This document shows positions 7,045-16,630 of a DNA stretch of 64,000 nucleotides, in pieces; positions within the stretch are counted from its first letter, which is position 1, and every line of letters begins with the position of its first letter. Made by a program: the position numbers and the translations under genes. The notes under the pieces are model-generated. The model did no database searches and was not told where the DNA came from. It saw only the letters and a program-made list of their open reading frames with translations. This stretch comes from Shewanella waksmanii ATCC BAA-643 (GTDB lineage Bacteria; Pseudomonadota; Gammaproteobacteria; Enterobacterales; Shewanellaceae), in contig NZ_JAEH01000001.1 in assembly GCF_000518805.1 (NCBI RefSeq), positions 248,001 to 312,000 of the forward strand. Direction: 5' to 3'.

Positions 7045-8436
7045 GTGTCACTTTCTTTTAGATTAAAACTCAATGTAAAGTCGCTTGCTGTAGCAGGTAC
7101 AGTGTTAGTTAGTACGGTCTTAAACGCAGAAGATATAACCCTTGATGATATCGCAATAGACGGGCAGCGCTATTATCGGCCAACGATCACCAATAGCAGT
7201 TGGGAGGAACTAGCTTCTCAGGGGGCCCAGTATGAGTCGCCCTACAAAGTCTCGCTATTTAACCCTCAACATGGTGAAGATAGTGCGCGTTTGTGGTCGC
7301 AAACCAAATCAGTCGCCGCTTACGGTGTTGGTGTAGCGGGTGCAATGACATTACTGCCAACCAGTATTACCAACTGGGATAAAAGTGATGATAGGTTGAT
7401 GCAAAAATGGTGGGATAATGTTCGCTCTGGTCCGGTGTGGGATCGCGATGATTTCGCCATTAATTATATTGGCCACCCATACTTTGGTGGCGTTTATTAC
7501 CAAGCGGCTCGTAAATCTGGCTATCGTCAATGGGATGCGTTTATTTACTCATTTATGATGTCGACATTCTACTGGGAATACGGCGTTGAGGCTTTTGCCG
7601 AAACGCCATCAATTCAAGACATTGTGGTCACCCCGGTGCTTGGTTGGGTTTATGGAGAGTGGGCGTATAACAAAGAGCAGCAGATCCTTGCTCGGGGCGG
7701 TACCGTTTGGGGCAGTGAAGGCATGGGCAGTACTGCGCGTTTTTTCCTTGACCCAATCGACTCAATAGGCCGAGGTGTTAACCAATTATTTGGCCAAGAT
7801 ATTGTTATAGCCGGCACGGGTTATATCGGGATCTCGGAGCAAGAGTTAGATAACGGCTTAACGGATAAACAAGTGAAATTGCAGTTAAGCTATAGCATTG
7901 GTGGCGGTCGAACTGAATCTAATATTAGTCGTTACAGTTATCTACACAGCTATCATGAACAAACTGGTGATCCTGTGAGCTACTCTATAGTCGGTATCTC
8001 TGCCGGTACCAGCATGCTACAGCCATCTTCGGCTTGGGGGCTAGAATCTGGATGGGCGCCTACATTGAGCCTAGGTTTGTATTTCACGCCAAGTCTGTCA
8101 ACTAGGCTAAGCTATGCCAGAGCCGATTTAAAGCAGCATCATAGTCAGCACAGCGTCACCTTTGAGCAATACAGTTTAGATACCCAATATTACTTTAATG
8201 CTGAGCAGTCAATGCGGCCCTATCTCACTGCCGGTTTTGGCGAGTCAATGCGTGACAAAGACTTAAGCCAAAAAGCATTCCAAATAAACCTAGGAGCGGG
8301 ATTGCATTACCAACTTGCGGCCAACTGGGCCTTGCAACTTGATTGGCAGCAACACTATAGCGCTAAACATAAACAATCGGATAGGCAGCTCAATGCACAG
8401 TTCGTATATCGATTTGGCCAAGGTGCGAGCAACTAA
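7045..8436 (+). CDS. DUF3943-family outer-membrane protein
   Basis: 463-aa protein with a signal peptide ending near LVSTVLNAED. Residues about 70-250 match the DUF3943 pattern as I know it: NWDKSD, FAINYIGHPYFGGVYY, SFMMSTFYWEYGVEAF, QDIVVTPVLGWVYGEW, FFLDPIDSIGRG. The C-terminal half alternates aromatic and polar residues and ends ..FVYRFGQGASN, as expected for an outer-membrane beta-barrel. Start: GTG at 7045, because AAGGTG sits 6 nt upstream; a GTG at 7036 would overlap that site. Function of the family is unknown. The gene stands alone. Confidence 0.82.
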   Translation: MSLSFRLKLNVKSLAVAGTVLVSTVLNAEDITLDDIAIDGQRYYRPTITNSSWEELASQGAQYESPYKVSLFNPQHGEDSARLWSQTKSVAAYGVGVAGAMTLLPTSITNWDKSDDRLMQKWWDNVRSGPVWDRDDFAINYIGHPYFGGVYYQAARKSGYRQWDAFIYSFMMSTFYWEYGVEAFAETPSIQDIVVTPVLGWVYGEWAYNKEQQILARGGTVWGSEGMGSTARFFLDPIDSIGRGVNQLFGQDIVIAGTGYIGISEQELDNGLTDKQVKLQLSYSIGGGRTESNISRYSYLHSYHEQTGDPVSYSIVGISAGTSMLQPSSAWGLESGWAPTLSLGLYFTPSLSTRLSYARADLKQHHSQHSVTFEQYSLDTQYYFNAEQSMRPYLTAGFGESMRDKDLSQKAFQINLGAGLHYQLAANWALQLDWQQHYSAKHKQSDRQLNAQFVYRFGQGASN

Positions 8437-8763
8437 ATCACAGTCTACATTGATAGCGATTGTTAAACTTCTACCTTAGTTAAAAGTTTAACAATCAATT
8501 TGGGCACACTTTTGGATTCATTTCTCCAAAAAATGTGAAACAAGCTGTGCTGCAAGCGCTGACAGCGACTTGCTGGATTCAAAATAAAAACAAGCATCAA
8601 ACTCTCGTAGAGGCTCTAGCGATAACAAAGCACGACACTATTCGCTAGTGAGCTTACAGTTCAAAATATGCACATTTATCTGTCACTCTGAACACTGAAC
8701 ACTGAACACTTAACACTTAACACTTAACAATCACTATGCCATTGATGCAGGCCTATGCTTCAA
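8437..8763. other. Gene-free region left of the cobO-end repeat
   Basis: No supported gene. Contains an imperfect inverted pair around 8456-8490 (GTTAAACTTCTAC / TTAAAAGTTTAACAATC) that may end transcription of the DUF3943 gene, and a heptamer array at 8691-8725. Confidence 0.4.
8691..8725. repeat. Heptamer tandem array
   Basis: Five 7-bp units in a row: AACACTG twice then AACACTT three times. A degenerate unit (CACTCTG) comes before and a partial one after. Non-coding. Confidence 0.85.
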
Positions 8764-8862
8764 ACAATACCATTGCAGCCTAATAATCAAAGCCAATTTG
8801 CGCTTTCACCCCAGCTTCAAACGCATGCTTGATAGGCTGCACTTCACTGACCGTATCCGCCA
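8764..8862. repeat. Left 99-bp direct repeat (cobO 3'-end copy)
   Basis: Matches 18572-18670 in the same orientation at 94 of 99 positions, beginning 16 bp beyond the cobO stop codon and running 83 bp into the gene. Homology stops abruptly on both sides. With its partner it brackets 8863-18571. Confidence 0.9.
8780..8862 (-). pseudogene. Detached 3' end of a cobO allele
   Basis: On the minus strand this encodes the last 26 residues of CobO (ADTVSEVQ..QIGFDY) and the stop codon, identical in protein to the intact gene at 18588-19241. Four bases differ in the coding part and all four are synonymous third-position changes (Thr, Val, Val, Ala). It therefore looks like the end of a functional allele from a related lineage rather than a decaying duplicate. 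The remainder of the gene is absent; unrelated sequence begins at 8863. Confidence 0.88.
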
Positions 8863-9427
8863 AAGCTCTCCTGAATTGATGATGATCACAACCGGTACAG
8901 AAGGTTCTTTATTGTCGACTCCCTTCGTAGTCAGTAATAGAGTTATATCGCAACATGACTTTGACAATACACTACTGAAGATTGATTAATTTTTAGTGCT
9001 CAGCAAAAAAATTTATTACATTCCAGCTCATCACACCTTACAAAATTCACCCACCCGTTCTCACCTAAGCAATTGATTTGCTAGAGCACAAACACTAAAA
9101 GTAAAACCTTGTTCTCATAAGCGGTCAATGAAAATAAATTTATTCATGTTTAACAGATACTTATAAAGCTTAAATGTGACCAACTCTTCTTTTTTTTGTT
9201 ACCTAACTCTGCGACAATCGCCGCACAAGTTAACAAGAAGTTAGCAGATATTATTATAAAGATGGGGTTGATATATGAAATATGTAATAACGCTACCGGA
9301 GATTTCGTCATTAGGCTCTCCTCCTACCTGACCTACTTTCATTATTAGACAGAAATAAAACAACATTTTTAATTTGGATTTCGACCTACAGGTCGGACTG
9401 AAAAACAGCTAATCGGAAGTAAAGTTA
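8863..9427. other. Non-coding start of the inserted block, porin upstream region
   Basis: 565 bp without a supported gene. AT-rich stretches near 9130-9200 probably carry the porin promoter. A possible 18-codon leader ORF (ATG at about 9275, after GGGG) is too weak to call. No good Pho box, CRP or FNR site was seen. Confidence 0.4.
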
Positions 9428-10480
9428 ATGTTAAACAAATCAACAATTGCAATCGCTATTGTCACTATGCTTAGTGCAGGTTCAGTGAGCGCTGTAGTAC
9501 TCGATGGTGATACTCAAGGTGACCATGTTCGTCTGTACGGCGAAGTCGGTGTCGGTGGGCATTTTGATACTCATGCAGATTATAACCATGATGAATTCTA
9601 CGACACCAAAAGCTACGTAGATGATAGCTTTGCCACTTTAGGTGTAACCGGACAGCGCCAACAATTCACTTATCGGCTAGAGCTTGACTACCAACGTCGT
9701 AACTGGCTTGGTGGCGACGGTGAATTTGAATTAGCGATCGACAAACTATACGTAGGTTACGTGTTAACTGATCAACAATGGTTCGAACTCGGCTTAACTG
9801 ACACCGCATTCGACGATTACGACCACTTCGGTGATTTTACATTTAACAAATCCATTGAAACCGGTGAAGCTGGTGACCAAGAAAATACGGTTAAATACCA
9901 AGCCGAATTTGAAAACCTCATTGTCGGTGCCTCCTACTCATACGACGGCGAACATAAAAGTGGGGCGCTACAAGGCGACATCATTAATGGGTACGTAGGT
10001 TGGATGTCTGATCCGTTGTCAGTTGTCGTTGGTTTAGAAACTCGTGGCGGCTCTAACGGTATTAGCAAATACGGTGAACAAAAGCTGATTGGACTCGGTG
10101 TGCGCCTGAAACTGATGACAGACTTATCTATCGGGTTAAATGGCTTTTTAGAAGATGAAGATTTGTCGACACGTAAAAGCGGTGATATTCACCTAGATTA
10201 TCAAACCTTCCGAAACCAAGGCCTAACGGTCAGTGCCAAATACGATCTAAATGAACACTGGGAAATAATTAGTTCTGTAAACCACGAAGAATACGAGGGC
10301 TGGGACTTAATCGGTCCTAATTATGACTACTCTGAACTTCCACCAGAATACGGAAAAGAACGTCAGTGGGCCAGCTTAGGCTTCAACTACCGCCCAGCCC
10401 GCGATGTTGTCTTGTCTGTTGAAGGCCGAGTTGGTGAAGCCCCTGAAGCTGGCTATGCATACGCACGTATTTACTTCTAG
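9428..10480 (+). CDS. Outer-membrane porin
   Basis: 350-aa porin of the general Gram-negative type. Signal peptide 1-22 (..LSAGSVSA). The mature part starts with a strand typical of trimeric porins (HVRLYGEVGVGGHFD), has alternating beta-strands throughout (FTYRLELDYQRR, LIVGASYSYDG, LGFNYRP) and ends in the outer-membrane sorting residue Phe (YAYARIYF). It is acidic, which suggests cation preference or a selectivity filter; this is an inference. It lies 32 nt before the ExeM-like nuclease, so it may form an operon with it and admit the nucleotides or phosphate released outside the cell. Confidence 0.82.
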   Translation: MLNKSTIAIAIVTMLSAGSVSAVVLDGDTQGDHVRLYGEVGVGGHFDTHADYNHDEFYDTKSYVDDSFATLGVTGQRQQFTYRLELDYQRRNWLGGDGEFELAIDKLYVGYVLTDQQWFELGLTDTAFDDYDHFGDFTFNKSIETGEAGDQENTVKYQAEFENLIVGASYSYDGEHKSGALQGDIINGYVGWMSDPLSVVVGLETRGGSNGISKYGEQKLIGLGVRLKLMTDLSIGLNGFLEDEDLSTRKSGDIHLDYQTFRNQGLTVSAKYDLNEHWEIISSVNHEEYEGWDLIGPNYDYSELPPEYGKERQWASLGFNYRPARDVVLSVEGRVGEAPEAGYAYARIYF

Positions 10481-10512
10481 TCCGAACTGAATTCAATTTT
10501 ACAGAGTTTACT

Positions 10513-13500
10513 ATGAAAAAAAGTTTCCTATCGTTGGCCATTGCCAGCACTATCAGCATGGGCGCCTTCGCTGGCGTTGAAGACTTACTGATCACCGAAA
10601 TGACCCAAAGCACCGATGCCAATGTTGGCACGGTTGAGATCACCAATACAGGGTCTGATGCTTTCACTTTCACCGATGACGTTACCGCATTCCAACGCTC
10701 TAGCGGCAAGTACGACAACCAGTTGCTTAATGCTGATGCTAAGCCCCTGCTGACGGGTTACACACTCGCACCGGGTGCTTCTATGGTGGTAGTCAATAGC
10801 AGATCTAGCGAAGAATTTCGCAATGCCATTACGACTCAAGGCGGCACTGTTGTTGTTTCTACATACGATGCCAGTAATAAGTACAATAACCTGTTTATGA
10901 CAAGTGATGATGGTTTTTTCCTGAAAAATGGCGATACCGTTATCGATCGTGTGGGTGCTGTAAATGAGACCAGTAAATGGGCACCGAATACCACTTTGCG
11001 CCGTAAAAAAGCCGCTGATGGTAACAATCCGGCTCAATCTGGTACGTTCGATGCGACTAAGTGGCAGAATATCTTACCAATGAGATTTGATGATCTAGGT
11101 AAATCAGAGCTTCCTGCTGCTGATGCTGAAGACATCATGGACATCTTTACATGTCCAACCAATAGCAATGAAATCATGTCTCCTAGCGAAATCCAAGGGA
11201 CAGGCTTTACCTCGCCTCTGATTGCTGCTGGTGAAACCGAATCAGCTGAAAAAGTGGCTGTAGAGGGTATTGTCTCAGCAAAAGTTGCTATCCCTAACGA
11301 AGGCTTCTACCTGCGTAATATTGTTTCTGATAACAATCCAGAAACCTCAGATGGTATCTTTGTGAGTTCTAGTGCAGCGGGCGAATTAAAAGTGGGTCAG
11401 ACTGTTTGTATCGGCAGTAAAGTTGCTGAGTTTGAAGGTCAGACTCAACTGTCTGCAGATACCGCATTTAGCTGGAACGTCACAGATACTAACATCCTAA
11501 CCCAGCCGACAGATATTGAAGTTATAAGTGCAGATAATGGCTCTTTCGATAAGACGCTAGAGCGTTATGAAGGTATGTTGGTTAACCTGCCTGCAGATCT
11601 CGATCCTCACACTGATGGCGATCAAGATATGCGCATCACGCGTAGCTTTAGCTACAACTATCTATTAAGTAGCAAAGGCCATAACCGTAACAACATGGTG
11701 GCCGCTTATAAGCGTCCTAACTTGCAACCTAACCACTTGCACGTTGCTGGCAGCCCAGAGTCTAAAGCCGCCTACGAGCAAAACAATGACTACCGATTGG
11801 TGATTGAAAGCTCACCTAAATCCAACGGCACCGAAATCCCCTATTATGCAGGGTTTAATAGTGACCCGCATACCAACTATATTCGCATCGACGACAGCCT
11901 AGTTAACGCGCAAGGTGTGATCAGTCAATATGAAACTGAGTTAATCCCCGGCACTGATAAGTTTGACCAGGACTATAGCCTGACGATAACCAATCAGTTG
12001 ACCAGTGATAACTTTATTCACAACTTACCACGGACAGAGAAACCCGACCTGAAAGACACCGTGGCAGAAGATGATTTTGCTATCCGCATTTCTAGTCAGA
12101 ACCTATTTAACTTCTTTAACTCTCCTTTTGGTGGCGACAATAACAACTTTGGTCAGAGCCGAGGAGCAGATAGCTACGATGAATATATTAACCAGAGAAC
12201 CAAGCTGGTAGAGATTATTCGTGCTCAAGATGCCGATGTCATGGCCCTAATGGAGATTGAAAACAACGGTTTTGGTGATGCCAGTGCTATTGCTGAGATT
12301 GTCAATCAAGTCAATGTCCAGTACGTGGATGAGCGCGCTCAAGATTACAATGGACCGAACTCCACAGAGAACCGTTATGTGTTTGTTGGCTTTGACAACA
12401 ATGGTAATCAAATGTTGGATAACCTAGACGCCATTGGTTCAGACGCCATTGCGACAGGTATCATCTATCGTCCAAGCAAAATGAGCATTGAGCGCACTCG
12501 CGTTATCCCAATGCCTCAACAGAAAGCGCCTACCATAGTGAACGACTTAGGTGAGGTGATCAAAGATCAGAACGAGGAAATTCTAGAGAACGGTCAGAAT
12601 TACCACCGTGACGCCTTGGTAGTAACCTTTATCGTTAACCAAACAGGTAAGCGTTTAACACTCGCCGTCAACCACCTTAAGTCAAAAGGTTCTACTTGTT
12701 GGGAAGAATGGCAAGGTGTTGAGTTTGGTAATGCCACGACTTGGAACAATCGCACCGCACCAGATCTGGACTACCAAGGGTCTTGTGCCGAGTTCCGTGT
12801 AGCCGGTGCTGTGCATTTAGGTGAAGAGATGGAGGATATCCCAGGGGATAAGATCATCTTGGGTGATTTGAACGCCTACGGTAAAGAAGATCCGATACTT
12901 GTCCTTACGGAGAATCCACGTAACAAAACTATCGTTACTGCAAGTCACACTTTCCTTGGACCTAAGCCACAGTTTAATGAAGATGGCTCAGCTGCCACCA
13001 TCACCAAGACATATGGTTACATCGATATCGTCAGTGAAAAGTTTAAGGAGAAGGGCAAGACTCCTTGGAGCTACTCATTCAGTGACGAAATAGGTTCACT
13101 TGATCACATCTTGATCTCACCTTCCCTAAAAGATCGCGTGATTGATGCCACTGACTGGCATGTTAATGCAGCAGAAACAGGCCTGTATGACTACCAAAAC
13201 CGCTTTAAAGGTAGCATTGATGGAACAGGTACACATAAGTTCTATAAGCCAGATATCTATCGAGCTTCGGACCATGACCCAGCACTCATTACCCTTAGCT
13301 ATAAACCAGGTGATGCAGATGCTAACGTGCCTCTAAATCTGCCAAAACTAAGAAAACTGATCAAGGTTCCATACCAGATCCCAGCAGCGACTTCTGCTCA
13401 AGTTGGCGATGTAGCAACCATTAGCATGAGCCCAGAGGATGATGAGCAACGCTTAGATTTGAGTCAAATGGTACTGCCTAATGTCGTGCTCTCTAACGAT

Positions 13501-13767
13501 GTGACAAAGCTGATTAACTTCGAAGTCTTTGGTGCACCGTCAGCAATTTACAACGTAAGCGTCAGTCTACAGCGTGATGGCAAAGTTGTTGAAGGTTCTA
13601 AGCAAACTTTCCGAGCCAAGGTATCTAATCGCGATACCTTGATTGCTGACATTGTTGAAGAAGAGATTGATCACACCGGTGGTGATGGCAGTGCAGGAAG
13701 CACTAGCGTCATCAGCTTGCTATCCCTGTTAGGGCTTGCAGCTATACGCCGTCGTCTTCGCAAGTAA
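10513..13767 (+). CDS. exeM: ExeM-type extracellular nuclease, GlyGly-CTERM anchored
   Basis: 1084-aa secreted nuclease. Order: signal peptide 1-20; lamin-tail domain (about 22-165, LLITEMTQSTDANVG, LRRKKA); an OB-like region (about 225-340); endonuclease/exonuclease/phosphatase domain (about 520-935) with motifs MALMEIENNGFG (near 578), NHLKSKGS, LGDLNAYGKEDP (near 783), SLDHILIS (near 861) and ASDHDPAL (near 917). The C-terminus has a Gly-rich stretch, hydrophobic helix and RRRLRK, a GlyGly-CTERM signal for rhombosortase. In S. oneidensis ExeM degrades extracellular DNA and shapes biofilms. Expected at the outer surface. It sits between a porin and an EndA-like nuclease. Confidence 0.9.
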   Translation: MKKSFLSLAIASTISMGAFAGVEDLLITEMTQSTDANVGTVEITNTGSDAFTFTDDVTAFQRSSGKYDNQLLNADAKPLLTGYTLAPGASMVVVNSRSSEEFRNAITTQGGTVVVSTYDASNKYNNLFMTSDDGFFLKNGDTVIDRVGAVNETSKWAPNTTLRRKKAADGNNPAQSGTFDATKWQNILPMRFDDLGKSELPAADAEDIMDIFTCPTNSNEIMSPSEIQGTGFTSPLIAAGETESAEKVAVEGIVSAKVAIPNEGFYLRNIVSDNNPETSDGIFVSSSAAGELKVGQTVCIGSKVAEFEGQTQLSADTAFSWNVTDTNILTQPTDIEVISADNGSFDKTLERYEGMLVNLPADLDPHTDGDQDMRITRSFSYNYLLSSKGHNRNNMVAAYKRPNLQPNHLHVAGSPESKAAYEQNNDYRLVIESSPKSNGTEIPYYAGFNSDPHTNYIRIDDSLVNAQGVISQYETELIPGTDKFDQDYSLTITNQLTSDNFIHNLPRTEKPDLKDTVAEDDFAIRISSQNLFNFFNSPFGGDNNNFGQSRGADSYDEYINQRTKLVEIIRAQDADVMALMEIENNGFGDASAIAEIVNQVNVQYVDERAQDYNGPNSTENRYVFVGFDNNGNQMLDNLDAIGSDAIATGIIYRPSKMSIERTRVIPMPQQKAPTIVNDLGEVIKDQNEEILENGQNYHRDALVVTFIVNQTGKRLTLAVNHLKSKGSTCWEEWQGVEFGNATTWNNRTAPDLDYQGSCAEFRVAGAVHLGEEMEDIPGDKIILGDLNAYGKEDPILVLTENPRNKTIVTASHTFLGPKPQFNEDGSAATITKTYGYIDIVSEKFKEKGKTPWSYSFSDEIGSLDHILISPSLKDRVIDATDWHVNAAETGLYDYQNRFKGSIDGTGTHKFYKPDIYRASDHDPALITLSYKPGDADANVPLNLPKLRKLIKVPYQIPAATSAQVGDVATISMSPEDDEQRLDLSQMVLPNVVLSNDVTKLINFEVFGAPSAIYNVSVSLQRDGKVVEGSKQTFRAKVSNRDTLIADIVEEEIDHTGGDGSAGSTSVISLLSLLGLAAIRRRLRK

Positions 13768-13784
13768 GCGTTGATCTCGACAAT

Positions 13785-13813
13785 GAAGCGCCAGTCTTCA
13801 GGCTGTGCGCTTC
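13785..13813. other. Intergenic hairpin between exeM and endA-like gene
   Basis: GAAGCGC (13785-13791) pairs with GCGCTTC (13807-13813). There is no T-run, so it may be a processing or stability element in a shared transcript rather than a terminator. Confidence 0.45.
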
Positions 13814-13841
13814 CCATCAAAGATTCGAAAGAGATACGATT

Positions 13842-16481
13842 ATGAGAATTAAAATGAATGCAGTTGCCGCCGCAACTGCCATGTTTTTAGGCACCCTATC
13901 GAGTGCAGCTAATGCAAATTTGGTTATTACTGAGTACATCGAAGGAAGCAGCAACAACAAAGCCCTTGAGCTTTCTAACGTAGGCTCCAGCGCCATTGAC
14001 TTAGATGCTGCAGACTATAAATTACGTCGTTACAACAACGGCGGTACCGATGCGGGCGCAACAGAAACCTTGACCGGAACCCTAGCAGCAGGTGAGAGCA
14101 TTATCTACCATAATGGTGGCGCTGCTGATGAATTTAAAAAAGGAATTGAATCAACAATTACCTATTTCAATGGTGATGACACTTTGGTTCTAACCAAGGA
14201 TGATGTTGTTATTGACCGCTTTGGAAAATTAGGTGAAGACCCTGGTTCAGCATGGACCGATCCTAACAATGCCGACTTCTCTAGCGCTAATAAAACTTTA
14301 CGCCGCAAAGCTAGTGTGACGACAGGTGATACTGATGCAACCGCAGACTTTCCAAGTGGCGATCAATGGCTAGTGTTTGATACTGACACTGCGGATGGTC
14401 TTGGTTGCGCTGGTGAAACAGCTTGCAGTTCAACCGCAACTCCCGGTGTACTGCTGCTAACTGAGTACATCGAAGGCAGTAGCAACAATAAAGCGATTGA
14501 AATTTCCAATATTGGTGGTACTGCCATCGATCTCGATGCCAACGTCTATAAACTCACGTTATTTGGTAATGGTAAAACTGAGCCTGGTAATACCGAGATC
14601 TTAACGGGCATTTTAGACCCAGGTAAGAGTACCGTATTCCATAACTCTGGTGCCGCTGATGCATTCAAAGTGGGTAATGCTTCTACTGTCACTTACTTTA
14701 ACGGTGATGATGCATTGGTATTAACCAAAGATGATGTCGTTATCGATCGCTTTGGTAAGCGTGGCGAAGATCCGGGCTCGGCTTGGACTGATCCAAATGA
14801 TCCTAGCTTCTCTACCGCCAACAAGACACTTCGTCGCAAAGTTAGCGTCACTGCTGGTGACACAGTCGCAGAAGCCGATTTTCCTGGTGCCAATAACCAG
14901 TGGGCTATGTTCGATGTAGACACGGCTGACGGTCTTGGCTGCCCTGGAGAAGGAGCCTGTGATGGCTCTGTCACACCTCCTGAACCAAAGCCTGAAACAG
15001 GCCCTTGCTCGGGTTGTGAAACACTCACTCCGGTTGCGGATCCGGCAACGTTTAATGGCGAAATCTACTACTCAGATATACTCAGTGGTGACTTTGAAAC
15101 GGCCAATGACCTGAAGAACGCTCTATCAGCGATCATTGCAAAAAATCATAAGCAACTAACCTATAAGCAGGTTTGGAGCACATTGACCTATGCAGACCAA
15201 GATCCTGCCGATGATAAGAATGTTATTGAGATCTACACTGGTCACTCTATTTCCAAATACGACAACCAAACCAGTGGCAGTGGCACCGGCAAGTGGAACC
15301 GCGAACACGTTTGGGCTAAGAGTCATGGTTTCCCTAGCGAATCTCAATGGGGATATACCGATGCTCATCACCTTCGCCCTGCGGATCCAGGTATCAACAC
15401 TGCACGAAGTAATAATGACTTTGGTGCCTGTAAAGATACAGGGGAAGAGGTGCTATTTAATGGTGTAGGCACAGGTAACTATCTGGATAAAAGCATCGAT
15501 TGCTGGGAACCTCGCAATGAGGTCAAAGGTGATGTCGCTCGTATGATCATGTATATGGATACTCGCTATCAAGGTACGGATACTGCTACGACTCAAATGC
15601 CAGATCTCGTTGCCGTCGACCGATTAACGTCGACAGAGGAAGATAGCGCTCCATTGATTGGAACACTGTGTACGCTATATGCTTGGAACCAATTAGATGC
15701 TGTTGATACCTACGAGCAAAATCGAAATAACCAAGTTTATAAATACCAAGGCAACCGTAACCCGTTCATCGACCGTCCGGAGTTAGTACAGCAAGTCTAT
15801 GGCGCAGTCTGTGGTGACGATCCAAATCCAGGTTTGGTCGCCGAAGGTGATATCGTCGCGCCTGAAAGTGTCGATGAGGGCGTTGCATACACCCTAGATG
15901 CCTCAGCAATCAAAGCTGACGAAGGCGTAGCCCTTAGTTACAAGTGGGAACAGGTTGTTGAAGACAACAAAATGGTTATTGGCAATGAAGCGATCTTGCC
16001 TCTAACAGCACCACAGGTAACAGCTGACGAGACGTTAAATTTCATTTTGACCATCAGCGACGGTACATTGGAAGCCACCAAAGCGGTTAGCCTGACCGTG
16101 ACTAATGTACCTTTAACACTGACAGTGGAATTTACTGGTACCACTAAAGTTATCGAAGGTGATACAACCACGATTACCGCCGAGGTTACTGATGCGCCGG
16201 AAGGGATTCAATACAGCTGGAAACAAATATCTGGAGAGTCAGCAGAATTTAGCGCGACAGGTCTTGTACTTGAAGTCATTTCACCTAATGTCAATATAGA
16301 CCAGGAACTTGTGTTTGAGCTCACGGCAACGGTTGATCAAGAAAGCTTCAAGCAAACAGTAAGTATTGAGGTGACAAATACCGAAGAATCAGGTTGGACT
16401 AAGCCAGATGGAGCGGGTAGCTTAGGAGGACTAATGACTCTGTTGCTACCGTTAATGTGGTGGCGTCGCCGCCAAGGCTAA
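13842..16481 (+). CDS. Endonuclease I (EndA/Dns family) with duplicated lamin-tail domains
   Basis: 879-aa secreted nuclease. Signal peptide 1-25; two lamin-tail domains (about 26-155 and 205-335) that are near copies (both contain TEYIEGSSNNKA and VLTKDDVVIDRFGK); endonuclease I domain (about 395-650) with NREHVWAKSHG (near 486) and DAHHLRPAD; two Ig/PKD-like beta domains (about 665-850); GlyGly-CTERM tail (hydrophobic helix then WWRRRQG). Classical EndA proteins are about 230 aa, so this is a large multidomain surface version. It probably degrades DNA in the medium together with ExeM. The repeat of the lamin-tail domain is recent by its sequence similarity. Confidence 0.9.
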   Translation: MRIKMNAVAAATAMFLGTLSSAANANLVITEYIEGSSNNKALELSNVGSSAIDLDAADYKLRRYNNGGTDAGATETLTGTLAAGESIIYHNGGAADEFKKGIESTITYFNGDDTLVLTKDDVVIDRFGKLGEDPGSAWTDPNNADFSSANKTLRRKASVTTGDTDATADFPSGDQWLVFDTDTADGLGCAGETACSSTATPGVLLLTEYIEGSSNNKAIEISNIGGTAIDLDANVYKLTLFGNGKTEPGNTEILTGILDPGKSTVFHNSGAADAFKVGNASTVTYFNGDDALVLTKDDVVIDRFGKRGEDPGSAWTDPNDPSFSTANKTLRRKVSVTAGDTVAEADFPGANNQWAMFDVDTADGLGCPGEGACDGSVTPPEPKPETGPCSGCETLTPVADPATFNGEIYYSDILSGDFETANDLKNALSAIIAKNHKQLTYKQVWSTLTYADQDPADDKNVIEIYTGHSISKYDNQTSGSGTGKWNREHVWAKSHGFPSESQWGYTDAHHLRPADPGINTARSNNDFGACKDTGEEVLFNGVGTGNYLDKSIDCWEPRNEVKGDVARMIMYMDTRYQGTDTATTQMPDLVAVDRLTSTEEDSAPLIGTLCTLYAWNQLDAVDTYEQNRNNQVYKYQGNRNPFIDRPELVQQVYGAVCGDDPNPGLVAEGDIVAPESVDEGVAYTLDASAIKADEGVALSYKWEQVVEDNKMVIGNEAILPLTAPQVTADETLNFILTISDGTLEATKAVSLTVTNVPLTLTVEFTGTTKVIEGDTTTITAEVTDAPEGIQYSWKQISGESAEFSATGLVLEVISPNVNIDQELVFELTATVDQESFKQTVSIEVTNTEESGWTKPDGAGSLGGLMTLLLPLMWWRRRQG

Positions 16482-16499
16482 TCATCAGCTAAACCTACA

Positions 16500-16535
16500 A
16501 AAGCAGCACCAGAATCACTCTGTGTGCTGCTTTTT
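16500..16535 (+). terminator. Rho-independent terminator
   Basis: AAAGCAGCAC (16500-16509) pairs with GTGCTGCTTT (16524-16533), followed by T residues. It lies 18 nt after the endonuclease gene and separates it from the 5'-nucleotidase gene. Confidence 0.9.
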
Positions 16536-16630
16536 AACGCTGCCTTTCCCCTTTACCAATGTGCTTGACTATTAAAACTAGTCCACTCGGTGAGTAGCAG
16601 CGCTTATCTGAATAATATTGAAGGATTACT

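Noticed and set aside
8798..8989. 63-codon plus-strand ORF
   Set aside because: Its first part is the antisense of the cobO 3'-end copy; no RBS, no protein-like composition.
9275..9331. 18-codon leader ORF before the porin
   Set aside because: Weak support; could be chance in AT-rich DNA.
9100..9427. Pho box upstream of the porin/nuclease block
   Set aside because: Looked for CTGTCAT-type direct repeats; none good enough, so phosphate control is not claimed.
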